A DNA stretch of 10,950 bases from Planctomycetia bacterium. GTDB lineage: Bacteria; Planctomycetota; Planctomycetia; Pirellulales; UBA1268. Positions within the stretch are counted from its first letter, which is position 1. Each line of letters opens with the position of its first letter. Positions 1 to 5,534 of the stretch are shown here, one piece after another. The DNA lies in the NCBI GenBank assembly GCA_010027105.1, contig RGVT01000062.1, positions 1-10,950 on the forward strand, written 5' to 3'. The notes beneath the pieces were generated by a model. The model searched no databases, was not told where the DNA came from, and was given only the letters and a program-made list of their open reading frames with translations. The position numbers and the translations under genes were made by a program.

Positions 1-60
1 GATGGCGAAAGCGAAGCGGACACGCAGAGAGCCGAGGCCGGGAGGGCCGAGGCGAACGTC
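1..60 (+). repeat. Dispersed 60-bp repeat, copy 1
   Basis: This stretch matches 1630-1689 at 59 of 60 positions, with the only difference at base 57 (C here, G there). Both copies are in the same orientation and together they flank ruvCA. Because the match begins at the first base of the window, the repeat unit may extend further left. It is non-coding as far as can be seen: high purine content, with runs such as GAGAGCCGAGGCCGGGAGGG. It is probably one member of a genome-wide intergenic repeat family, but only these copies can be seen here. Confidence 0.85.
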
Positions 61-150
61 AAGCGAGAGGGTCTGGGCAGTCACGAGCCGGCGCGCGCCC
101 AACAACCCGAACGTCCGGCGACGGGGTCTGGGGAGCACGAAGCCGGGTTG
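53..150. repeat. Degenerate tandem repeat, period about 55 bp
   Basis: CGAACGTC occurs at 53-60 and again at 108-115. The bases that follow align loosely: GGGTCTGGGCAG and then CACGAGCCGG in the first unit, GGGTCTGGGGAG and then CACGAAGCCGG in the second. A related stretch (GGGCAGCCCCGAGCCGGG) also follows copy 2 of the 60-bp repeat, from 1690. This region is therefore probably decayed repeat units of the same family. The remainder, 151-203, shows no gene, no clear terminator and no other signal I can support. Confidence 0.5.
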
Positions 151-203
151 AGCCAGAAGAGCCTCGAGCACAACGGCCAACGACGCTTCCGCGGCGACTT
201 GCC

Positions 204-845
204 TCAGCCCGCGCGGGGCTTGTGCATCTGGCGGTAGATCGACTCGAGGGCTTCCTGCACGTCCTTCGGCTTCTTCTTCTCGCTCCGCAGGCCGTCCGTG
301 AGGCGGCGGGCGTCGGAGTCGGAGTGGCCGAGCGAGCGGAGCACCTCGAACGTTTCGGAGAGCACGTCCGACGCCCCGGCCGCCTCGCCCGGCGACTCGC
401 GGGCCACGAGGAGGGCGAACTTCGGCATCCGCCGCCGGAGCTTGGCCACCATGCGCTCGGCCGTGGCGGCGCCGATGCCGGGCAGCGTGGCCAGGATCTT
501 CACGTCCTGCTCGTCGATCGCCGCCGCGATCTCGCCGACCGGCCGGATGATGGCGCGCAAGGCCTTGCGCACGCCCACGCCGTCGACCTCGCAGATCAGC
601 TCGAAGAACTCCCGCTCGACCTCCGAGAGGAAGCCCACCAGGCGCGGCACGAGGTTGCCGCGCGTCGGATTGCCCTCCAGATATTCGAGCGTGTGGAGCG
701 CGACGGGCTGGCCCAGCTTCTGCTGCAGGCTGCGCCGGACGAGCTCCGTGACGAGCACCTCGTGGACGACCGGGCCCACGGCCAGTTCGATACTGTTGCC
801 GGTGGTGTCGACGCGTTCGACGGTGCCGGAGATTTTCGTGATCAT
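204..845 (-). CDS. ruvA: Holliday junction branch migration protein RuvA
   Basis: RuvA is the DNA-binding tetramer that holds a Holliday junction open and recruits the RuvB motor for branch migration. The 213-aa product starts MITKISGT, as RuvA proteins usually do (M-I-x-x-[IL]-x-G), which fixes the ATG at 845. The longer open frame upstream runs into ruvC and is not coding. An OB-fold-like domain spans roughly residues 1-72. Two helix-hairpin-helix motifs follow, VDGVGVRKAL near 88-97 and LPGIGAATAERM near 121-132. After a linker at about 141-158 comes the small C-terminal RuvB-binding domain (about 159-207). The length is close to the usual 200 or so. The gene begins 10 nt after the ruvC stop with no clear Shine-Dalgarno, so it is probably translated from the ruvC message. 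ruvB does not follow it. Family identity is nearly certain. Confidence 0.95.
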   Translation of the reverse strand: MITKISGTVERVDTTGNSIELAVGPVVHEVLVTELVRRSLQQKLGQPVALHTLEYLEGNPTRGNLVPRLVGFLSEVEREFFELICEVDGVGVRKALRAIIRPVGEIAAAIDEQDVKILATLPGIGAATAERMVAKLRRRMPKFALLVARESPGEAAGASDVLSETFEVLRSLGHSDSDARRLTDGLRSEKKKPKDVQEALESIYRQMHKPRAG

Positions 846-855
846 GGCTGGGCTT

Positions 856-1401
856 TCAGTGCCGGCCGCTCTGCACCCGCACGATCGCGGTGCCGAAGAA
901 CAGCGGCCGGAGCCGGAGATGGTAGTCGGCGAGCGCCACGGCCAGGGCATCGGCGGCGTCGGCCGGCTCGGGCCGGGCCGGGAGGCCGAGTTCGCGCTGC
1001 ACGGCGGCCTGGATCTGCTCCTTGGCGGCGTGCCCGCTGCCGGTGAGCGTGCTCTTCACGCGATTGGGGAGGTAGTGGTGCACGGCGAGCCCGGCCTGCA
1101 CGCCGGCGAGGCAGATCACGCCGCGGGCGTGGCCGAGGAGGATGGCCGTCTTGGGAAACCGAGCGTGGGCGAACACCTGCTCGATCGCCAGCGCCGTCGG
1201 CTTGAGCGCCGCGATCACCTCGCTGACACCGACGTGGATCGTGTGCAGCCGCTCCTCGAGCGACTCGCCCCGCGACCGCACCGTGCCGGCCTCCACGAGC
1301 CGCACCCGCGGCCCGTCGCACTCGACGACGCCGTAGCCGGTGACGTTGAGCCCAGGATCGAAGCCGACGACGCGGTGCAGGGTGCTGGACGGACGTTCCA
1401 T
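856..1401 (-). CDS. ruvC: Holliday junction resolvase RuvC
   Basis: RuvC is the dimeric endonuclease that cuts Holliday junctions symmetrically, working with RuvAB. The ATG at 1401 gives 181 aa, against about 173 in E. coli. An in-frame extension to 1800 is open, but it covers the repeat island and has no family similarity. The RNase H-like fold motifs are all present: VVGFDPGLNVTGYG with D15, ALAIEQVF with E74, and PADAADALAVAL with D148 and D151. These match the four catalytic acids of E. coli RuvC (D7, E66, D138, D141), so the enzyme should be active. It is the first gene of a ruvC-ruvA pair. No convincing promoter or strong ribosome site was found just upstream; the 5' side opens onto the hairpin island. 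Confidence 0.96.
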   Translation of the reverse strand: MERPSSTLHRVVGFDPGLNVTGYGVVECDGPRVRLVEAGTVRSRGESLEERLHTIHVGVSEVIAALKPTALAIEQVFAHARFPKTAILLGHARGVICLAGVQAGLAVHHYLPNRVKSTLTGSGHAAKEQIQAAVQRELGLPARPEPADAADALAVALADYHLRLRPLFFGTAIVRVQSGRH

Positions 1402-1486
1402 CCCGAGAGCGTACCGACCCCGGCCCGAATGCCCCAAGGCCGATGAAGGGACACGGGTGGCCCGAAGCCTCCTCAAACGTAGGAAT

Positions 1487-1563
1487 GCCGGGCTGGAGGC
1501 CCGGCTCTCGAGAGCGAACGGAGGTTCGCCAAGAAACCCGAGGCCACGAGGGCGAGGGGTTTC
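1487..1563. repeat. Cluster of three inverted repeats upstream of ruvC
   Basis: Three inverted repeats lie in a row. GCCGGGC-TGGAG-GCCCGGC (1487-1505) has a perfect 7-bp stem. GCGAAC-GGAG-GTTCGC (1514-1529) has a perfect 6-bp stem. GAAACCC at 1533-1539 pairs with GGGTTTC at 1557-1563 across 17 nt. None is followed by a T-run on either strand, so they are not typical intrinsic terminators. The first shares its layout (G/C arms around a TGGA-type loop) with the hairpin at 1899-1917. Confidence 0.65.
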
Positions 1564-1629
1564 GTGAATCCGGGGAGGCGAGGGGTTGCCCGTGCCCTCG
1601 AGCGGGCTGTGGGAGCGAGCGCAGCCATG

Positions 1630-1689
1630 GATGGCGAAAGCGAAGCGGACACGCAGAGAGCCGAGGCCGGGAGGGCCGAGGCGAAGGTC
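1630..1689 (+). repeat. Dispersed 60-bp repeat, copy 2
   Basis: Direct copy of 1-60 with one mismatch (G at 1686). The copies lie about 1.6 kb apart and enclose ruvA and ruvC, so recombination between them could delete or duplicate that pair. Similarity continues less strictly beyond the core: GGGCAGCCCCGAGCCGGG, from 1691, resembles 76-91. No open frame is conserved between the two copies that would suggest a protein. Confidence 0.85.
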
Positions 1690-1723
1690 CGGGCAGCCCC
1701 GAGCCGGGTTGGGCGCGTCAAAC

Positions 1724-1783
1724 GCATGACAGGCTGAAGCCTGTCCCACATGGAGCATGACAGGCTGAAGCCTGTCCCACATG
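1724..1783. repeat. Tandem pair of 29-bp REP-like palindromic repeats
   Basis: Two identical 29-bp units, 1724-1752 and 1755-1783, are separated by 2 bp (period 31). Each contains GACAGGCTGAAGCCTGTC (1728-1745 and 1759-1776), a perfect 8-bp stem with a 2-nt loop, or equally a 7-bp stem with a TGAA tetraloop, followed by CCACATG. Because the units are direct copies of near-palindromes, each arm can also pair with the opposite arm of the other copy. Such short extragenic palindromes are typical of REP elements, which in other bacteria are moved by RAYT (Y1 transposase) proteins. No such transposase is in the window. Confidence 0.8.
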
Positions 1784-1793
1784 CGCCAAACCC

Positions 1794-1829
1794 AATACAC
1801 CCTGAAGGGCTCGAACCTTCAACCTTCGG
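1794..1829 (-). repeat. Duplicated 3' end of tRNA-Arg (att-like or tRNA remnant)
   Basis: This 36-bp stretch matches 1929-1964 at 35 of 36 positions, the only change being T at 1803 against G at 1938. In the tRNA the matched part runs from the 3' side of the anticodon stem, through the variable loop and T arm, to two bases beyond the discriminator. The T arm is intact in this copy but the acceptor stem starts A instead of C, and no 5' half follows. It is either an attachment-site duplicate left by an integrative element at the tRNA 3' end, or a decayed tandem tRNA. The 99 bp between the copies carry no integrase. Confidence 0.7.
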
Positions 1830-1841
1830 GGGTGACTTCAC

Positions 1842-1917
1842 GCAAAGCCTCGGCATCATGCCTCGCTTTGCTTGGCGGGCCTCCGCCCGCTCGCGAGTGG
1901 CCGCCTTCCAGGCGGCC
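1842..1917. repeat. Three consecutive hairpins 3' of tRNA-Arg
   Basis: GCAAAGC (1842-1848) pairs with GCTTTGC (1865-1871) and encloses the smaller stem GGCA-TCA-TGCC (1852-1862). GCGGGC-CTCC-GCCCGC (1875-1890) has a perfect 6-bp stem. GGCCGCC-TTCCA-GGCGGCC (1899-1917) has a perfect 7-bp stem and begins 13 nt beyond the 3' end of the tRNA. The last could slow or stop transcription reading out of the tRNA, but no U-tract follows on that strand, so a terminator role is only a guess. Confidence 0.6.
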
Positions 1918-1930
1918 GATCCACTCCGAA

Positions 1931-2004
<74 letters not shown>

Positions 2005-2016
2005 ATGTTCGCTGGA

Positions 2017-2045
2017 AGAATACCGGAGCCGCCGCCTGCGACCAA
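2017..2045 (-). promoter_or_regulatory. Putative sigma70 promoter of tRNA-Arg
   Basis: On the minus strand TTGGTC (2045-2040) and TATTCT (2022-2017) are separated by exactly 17 nt. The -10 box ends about 12 nt before the first base of the tRNA, which would leave a 5' leader of about half a dozen bases. The -35 box matches the consensus at three of six positions and the -10 box at four of six. The spacing and location, rather than the boxes alone, make it plausible. Confidence 0.5.
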
Positions 2046-2092
2046 TGGTTCGGGAAAAAGCACCGGCGTCGCGGCCGTGACTCCGCGGTCGT

Positions 2093-4771
2093 TCATGCCG
2101 GCCGCGGCACGAGGAAGCCGTCGGCGTCGACGGCGAAGTCGTCGCCGAGAAGCACGGCTCGCGGGGCTTCTCCGCCACTTGGAAACGTGGCTCCGATCGC
2201 GAGCGTGCGCGGAGAGTCGGCGTCGGGGAGCGGCGCGAGGCCGAGCCGCAGGCGGTCGGACGCATGCGGCCAGACCACGACGCCGTTGAGCACGCGGCCC
2301 ACGGTGTCGGGCTTGCAGATCGCCTCGTGGTCCCAGGCGATCCGGGCGGGCGCCGTGTTCATGGCCACGAGGCCGCCGGCCTCGGGCGGGGCGTAGGCGA
2401 CCACGGGTTCCACGCCACATGCGGCTTTGAACCGTTCGGCCGCCGCGCGGGCCCGGGCCAGATCGGCAGACCGCCCGATCGGCATCACCACCACGGCAAG
2501 GTGTGCGGCGAGGCCGGAAGATGCCCGCGGCTGGCTCGCCAACGATTCAACCTGCTCCACGCGAGCGAGCCAGATCGTGGCCCGCGCGTCGCAGAGCGTG
2601 GCGGCGAGGTCGTGTGGCGGCGCGGCGCCGTCGACCATGCGGGCGTCGATGCCCAGGAGCGACCGTGCATGCGAGCCGAGCGAGTCGTGGAGGGGATCGC
2701 CCGGGGCGAGCGACGCAATCAGCCGATCGTCGCGGCGCACGAGGCACGCGCCGTCGAACGCTTCGGCCGTCGCCGCGTGGGCGGCCCACTCGCCCGCCGC
2801 GACGCCCGGCGGTGGACGGCGACCGCGGTCGAGCATCCGGCTCCGCACGCTCGTCGCGGTCAGTTCCTGCAGAGCCCTGCGGGCCTCGTCGGGATGCGTG
2901 CCCACCGGCAGCGGCGTCCCGAAACGGAGCGTCAGCGGCCTGCGGAATCCGCGCGGTCGCTTCGTGAAATAGCGGCCTTCGGAAAAGGAAAGGAGGCTGC
3001 CCCAGAGGCCGTCGACATGGACCGGCACGATCGGGGCCTCGACCCGCTCGAGCAGCCACTCGAGGCCGCGTTTAAACCCGAGAATCTGGCCCGTGCGGGA
3101 GATGCCCCCCTCGCAGAAGATGCCGATCACATCGCCGGCGGCGAGGCCCGCCTGGATCGTCTTGAGCGCGGCGCCGATCGATTTGGGACGCGGATCGAAG
3201 AGGATGAAGCGCCACTGATCGGCGAGCATCCGCAGGAATTTCCCGCGGATATTCGGGCCGTAGACGACCATCCGCACGGGGCGGGGTACCGCGAGCGGGA
3301 GCAGGAAGCCGTCGAGCCAGGAGAGGTGGTTCGCGACCACGACCGCGGGCCCCGTCGCCGGCATGAGCCGCTCGTCGCTAATCCGAAACCGATAGCAACC
3401 GTTCACGAGCGCCGAGAAGAGCATCTTGAGCGAGGCCCGCGGCGCCGCGTAGATCGCCACGGCCGTCGCCCCGAGCGCGAGCAGCGCGAAGAGCCCGAAG
3501 ATGGCGCGGGCGGAGAGCAGGGGGGAGGCCGCGGAGCCCGCCGGCGTGCGCACCAGCCCGTAGAGCAGCGACGCGCCGAACATGCCGGCGAACGTGAGCA
3601 GGTTCGTGGCGGCGAGCAATGCGCCACGGCGGGCCGGCGGACTGCGTTCCTGAAAGAAGGCTTCGAGCGGCACGTCGAAGATGCCGGCTCCGAGCCCGAG
3701 GGCGAAGAGCGCCGTGATGGCGAACCACCAGGCACCGCGGGCTTCGGCGCTGAAGATCGACGCCGGCCCGCAGGCGAGCGCGGCCGAGGCGATCGCCATC
3801 AGGATCGCGCCCGCGGGCACGAGCCCCAGATCGGCTCCCCGGGTCGACACCCGGCCGGCGACGAGGCTCCCCAGGCCGATGCCCGCCACGAGGGCGACAA
3901 GGAGCGGCACGATCTGCCCCTGCGTCGCGGCGCCCGCCTCGGTGGCGTATTGATCGACGTTGAGCTGGGCCACCGCCCCGAGCGCCCAGAAGAACACGAT
4001 GCCCGCGGCGGCTGCCGCCAACTCCCGGTTCCCGGCGAGTTCCTCGAGGTCGGCCCAGGAGCGGGCGAACGCGTTCCTGGGAGGCGGCGCGCTGGGATCT
4101 GCGGCCGGCCGGCGGGCCAGACCGAGGGCCGCCAGCCACCCCGCCACCCCGAGGCCCACGAGGACTGCCGCCGACGGCACCGCGTGGAGCCACAGCGGGG
4201 CAGAATGGAGTTGACCCGGTTGGGGCACGGTCGTGTGGTCCGCGAGCCAGTTGCCGAGCGCCATGCCCACGAGCGTGGCGGCGAGGGTCACGAGGGCGAA
4301 GATCCCGTTGGCCTGCGGAAGCCTGCGGGAGGGAACGGTCTCGGGGATGGTGCCGATCACGCTCGGCGCGAGGAGCGCCGCCTGGCAGCCGATCACCGCG
4401 ACGGATGCGAGGAGCGCCCACAGTCCGGCGGGCAGACCGAACCACACGGCCCCCGACCGCACGCCCCAGGCCACGGCCCCCGCGGCCGCGGCCGCGATCA
4501 GGATCTCGGCCGCCTTGCACCACACGATCACCGAGCGTTTCGGATGGCGATCCGCGAGCCAGCCGGCGAGCCAGGCGAGGAGCACGAACGGGAGGACGAA
4601 GCCCGCCGTGCCGAGCGTCAGGACGAGCGCCACCCCGCCTCCCGTCACCGCCTTCTTGCCGAGCCCGATCGCCAGCCAGCGCAGCACATTGTCGTTGACG
4701 ACGGTGAAGGCCCGGAGCACGACGAGAGGCAGGAAGCCGCCGGAGTGGGGAGCGGGCGACCGGGAGTTCAA
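2093..4771 (-). CDS. MFS (LplT-like)-PlsC acyltransferase fusion with degenerate AMP-binding remnant
   Basis: An 892-aa inner-membrane protein. Residues about 10-445 form an MFS transporter resembling the lysophospholipid flippase LplT: VVNDNVLRWLAIGL near the start, a loop GWLADRHPKRS (70-80), and many hydrophobic spans. Residues about 450-640 are a PlsC/LPLAT acyltransferase with NHLSWLD (H482, D487 of the HX4D site), CEGGISRTG (553-561, the usual EGTRS block) and PIVPVHVDG (580-588). In full-length relatives an Aas-type acyl-ACP synthetase follows. Here about 250 residues remain and only parts resemble it, chiefly NTAP near 805 and KPDTVGRVLNGVVVW (820-834). The phosphate-binding loop and the C-terminal catalytic lysine region are missing. 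Likely role: bringing lysophospholipid inward and reacylating it. The TTG start is backed by GGAG 8 nt upstream. The gene is divergent from the downstream operon. Confidence 0.85.
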   Translation of the reverse strand: MNSRSPAPHSGGFLPLVVLRAFTVVNDNVLRWLAIGLGKKAVTGGGVALVLTLGTAGFVLPFVLLAWLAGWLADRHPKRSVIVWCKAAEILIAAAAAGAVAWGVRSGAVWFGLPAGLWALLASVAVIGCQAALLAPSVIGTIPETVPSRRLPQANGIFALVTLAATLVGMALGNWLADHTTVPQPGQLHSAPLWLHAVPSAAVLVGLGVAGWLAALGLARRPAADPSAPPPRNAFARSWADLEELAGNRELAAAAAGIVFFWALGAVAQLNVDQYATEAGAATQGQIVPLLVALVAGIGLGSLVAGRVSTRGADLGLVPAGAILMAIASAALACGPASIFSAEARGAWWFAITALFALGLGAGIFDVPLEAFFQERSPPARRGALLAATNLLTFAGMFGASLLYGLVRTPAGSAASPLLSARAIFGLFALLALGATAVAIYAAPRASLKMLFSALVNGCYRFRISDERLMPATGPAVVVANHLSWLDGFLLPLAVPRPVRMVVYGPNIRGKFLRMLADQWRFILFDPRPKSIGAALKTIQAGLAAGDVIGIFCEGGISRTGQILGFKRGLEWLLERVEAPIVPVHVDGLWGSLLSFSEGRYFTKRPRGFRRPLTLRFGTPLPVGTHPDEARRALQELTATSVRSRMLDRGRRPPPGVAAGEWAAHAATAEAFDGACLVRRDDRLIASLAPGDPLHDSLGSHARSLLGIDARMVDGAAPPHDLAATLCDARATIWLARVEQVESLASQPRASSGLAAHLAVVVMPIGRSADLARARAAAERFKAACGVEPVVAYAPPEAGGLVAMNTAPARIAWDHEAICKPDTVGRVLNGVVVWPHASDRLRLGLAPLPDADSPRTLAIGATFPSGGEAPRAVLLGDDFAVDADGFLVPRPA

Positions 4772-4779
4772 CGTGTCGT

Positions 4780-4783
4780 CTCC
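4780..4783 (-). promoter_or_regulatory. Ribosome binding site supporting the TTG start of the MFS-PlsC gene
   Basis: GGAG on the minus strand lies 8 nt upstream of the TTG at 4771. No ATG lies in this frame near the start; the ATG at 4805 is in another frame. The protein from TTG begins with a short polar leader and then enters the first membrane segment, as expected for the family. Confidence 0.6.
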
Positions 4784-4863
4784 GAGGGGAGAAGGAGCCG
4801 CTCATCGGGGCCGCATCGAATCCGGCCCGGGGCCCCGCGCACCCGACGTGCCCTGCCCAGGTT

Positions 4864-4876
4864 CACGAGGCTCGTG
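4864..4876. promoter_or_regulatory. Short inverted repeat in the divergent intergenic region
   Basis: CACGAG-G-CTCGTG is a perfect 6-bp inverted repeat with a single central base. It sits between the divergent MFS-PlsC and YAP-protein genes, about 18 bp before the proposed -35 box of the latter. It could be a small operator, but such short palindromes arise by chance in GC-rich DNA and no regulator gene is nearby. Confidence 0.25.
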
Positions 4877-4894
4877 GCGGAGTTTGACGGCGGT

Positions 4895-4923
4895 TTGCGG
4901 ACCGGGAACCGGCGGCGTATTCT
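4895..4923 (+). promoter_or_regulatory. Putative promoter of the YAP-repeat protein gene
   Basis: TTGCGG (4895-4900) and TATTCT (4918-4923) are 17 nt apart, giving a leader of about 40 nt before the ATG at 4971. The -10 box is identical to the one proposed for the tRNA. A TTGACG at 4884 is closer to the -35 consensus but lies 28 nt from the -10 box, which is too far. Confidence 0.5.
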
Positions 4924-4970
4924 TGTGAGGGTCGCGTGTTTCGAACAGCCCGCCCGCAGGGAGTCATGCC

Positions 4971-5423
4971 ATGTCCACCGCTCGGCTCGCCTCCGCCGCC
5001 GTCCTCCTCTGCGCCTCGTGCACCGCGGTCGGCGCCTCGGCCCAGGCCATCGTCTACCGCCCGGTCGTGACGATGTTCGCTCCGGCCGCGGGGCCCTTCG
5101 TGGCCAACTACACGCCGGCCGGCAACTACGCGGCGGTCTCGGCCTACAGCCCGCCGATCTTCGAAACGGTCGCCATGCCCGTCGCCGTCGCGCCGGTCGC
5201 CACTCCAGTGACGGCCTTCTACGCGCCGACCTTCGTGGCGCCCACCTACGCCCCACCGGCCCCCGTCGCCACCACCTCCTTCTACGCACCGGTGGCTCCG
5301 GCGATGGTCGCCGCCCCGGTCACGGCATACTACGCGCCGGCTGCCGTGGCGGTGCCGCTCTACCGGCGCGGCCCCCTCGGGGCCTATCGGCCGGTCCGGA
5401 CGGCCTTCTATCCCTCCTACTGA
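4971..5423 (+). CDS. Secreted Tyr-Ala-Pro (YAP)-repeat protein, function unknown
   Basis: 150 aa. Residues 1-24 look like a Sec signal peptide: a short positive start, a hydrophobic core (ASAAVLLCASC) and an ASA cleavage site before Q25. The mature part is almost wholly low complexity, rich in Ala, Pro, Val and Tyr, with repeated (F/Y)YAP or TYAP units (near residues 83, 92, 103 and 123) spaced by V/A/T/P-rich linkers. The C-terminus turns basic (LYRRGPLGAYRPVR) and ends FYPSY. There is no catalytic motif. Cys14 and Cys17 do not sit in a proper lipobox. Small exported YAP-rich proteins are common in planctomycetes and are uncharacterised; a cell-surface or matrix role is inference. The start is firm: AGGGAG lies 7 nt before the ATG. 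It precedes the crt operon, which has its own promoter. Confidence 0.8.
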   Translation: MSTARLASAAVLLCASCTAVGASAQAIVYRPVVTMFAPAAGPFVANYTPAGNYAAVSAYSPPIFETVAMPVAVAPVATPVTAFYAPTFVAPTYAPPAPVATTSFYAPVAPAMVAAPVTAYYAPAAVAVPLYRRGPLGAYRPVRTAFYPSY

Positions 5424-5439
5424 GCCGCCGCCCCACCGG

Positions 5440-5467
5440 TTGACCACCCCGCGCCGCGTCCTATAGT
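5440..5467 (+). promoter_or_regulatory. Sigma70-type promoter of the carotenoid operon
   Basis: TTGACC (5440-5445) and TATAGT (5462-5467) are 16 nt apart. Both boxes match the consensus at five of six (TATAGT) or four of six (TTGACC) positions, the best promoter in the window. Transcription would start near 5474, giving a leader of about 60 nt before the crtN ATG. The box pair lies entirely in the gap after the YAP-protein stop. Confidence 0.7.
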
Positions 5468-5524
5468 ACGGCGTCATGCAACGTGTCGGTGGCGGAGGCG
5501 ACGGCCGTCGGCACCCGGTCTCGG

Positions 5525-5529
5525 AAGGG
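5525..5529 (+). promoter_or_regulatory. Ribosome binding site deciding the crtN start
   Basis: AAGGG lies 5 nt before the ATG at 5535. A GTG at 5529 is in frame but would overlap this site, so the ATG is preferred. Confidence 0.6.
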
Positions 5530-5534
5530 TGCGG

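Larger units (their letters stand above)
1402..1930. other. Gene-free repeat and hairpin island between ruvC and tRNA-Arg
   Basis: About 530 bp with no protein I can support on either strand; the open frames here are low-complexity translations of repeats. It contains at least seven perfect short inverted repeats, one copy of a 60-bp dispersed repeat, a tandem pair of REP-like palindromes, and a duplicated tRNA 3' end. These are listed separately. It also must contain the promoter of ruvCA, which I could not place, and the 3' flank of the tRNA. The density of palindromes suggests accumulation of mobile intergenic repeats rather than one functional site. Confidence 0.75.

Noticed and set aside
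1402..1460. Possible ruvCA promoter (TTGGGG, 18 nt, TACGCT on the minus strand)
   Set aside because: Both boxes match the consensus at only three positions, so the match is not better than chance.
1443..1760. A 105-codon plus-strand open frame in the repeat island
   Set aside because: It reads across dispersed repeats and palindromes and has no start context and a biased composition.
1402..1800. N-terminal extension of RuvC to 314 aa
   Set aside because: It would encode the repeat island, including the palindromes. RuvC proteins begin a few residues before the GFDPG motif, which fits the ATG at 1401.
1830..1928. A second full tRNA between the two copies of the tRNA 3' end
   Set aside because: No anticodon arm, D arm or matching 5' acceptor strand could be found for the 1794-1829 copy; only the T arm and a mutated 3' acceptor strand are present.
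1..1930. A CRISPR array, considered because of the many repeats
   Set aside because: The repeats are not regularly spaced with unique spacers: the 60-bp pair is 1.6 kb apart and the 29-bp pair is only 2 bp apart. No cas genes are present.
2264..5443. A 1059-codon open frame on the plus strand, antisense to the MFS-PlsC gene
   Set aside because: Its translation is an Arg/Glu/Gly/His-rich string with no domain, typical of a GC-rich shadow frame. The opposite strand has clear transporter and acyltransferase motifs, and this frame also runs over the YAP-protein gene in another phase.
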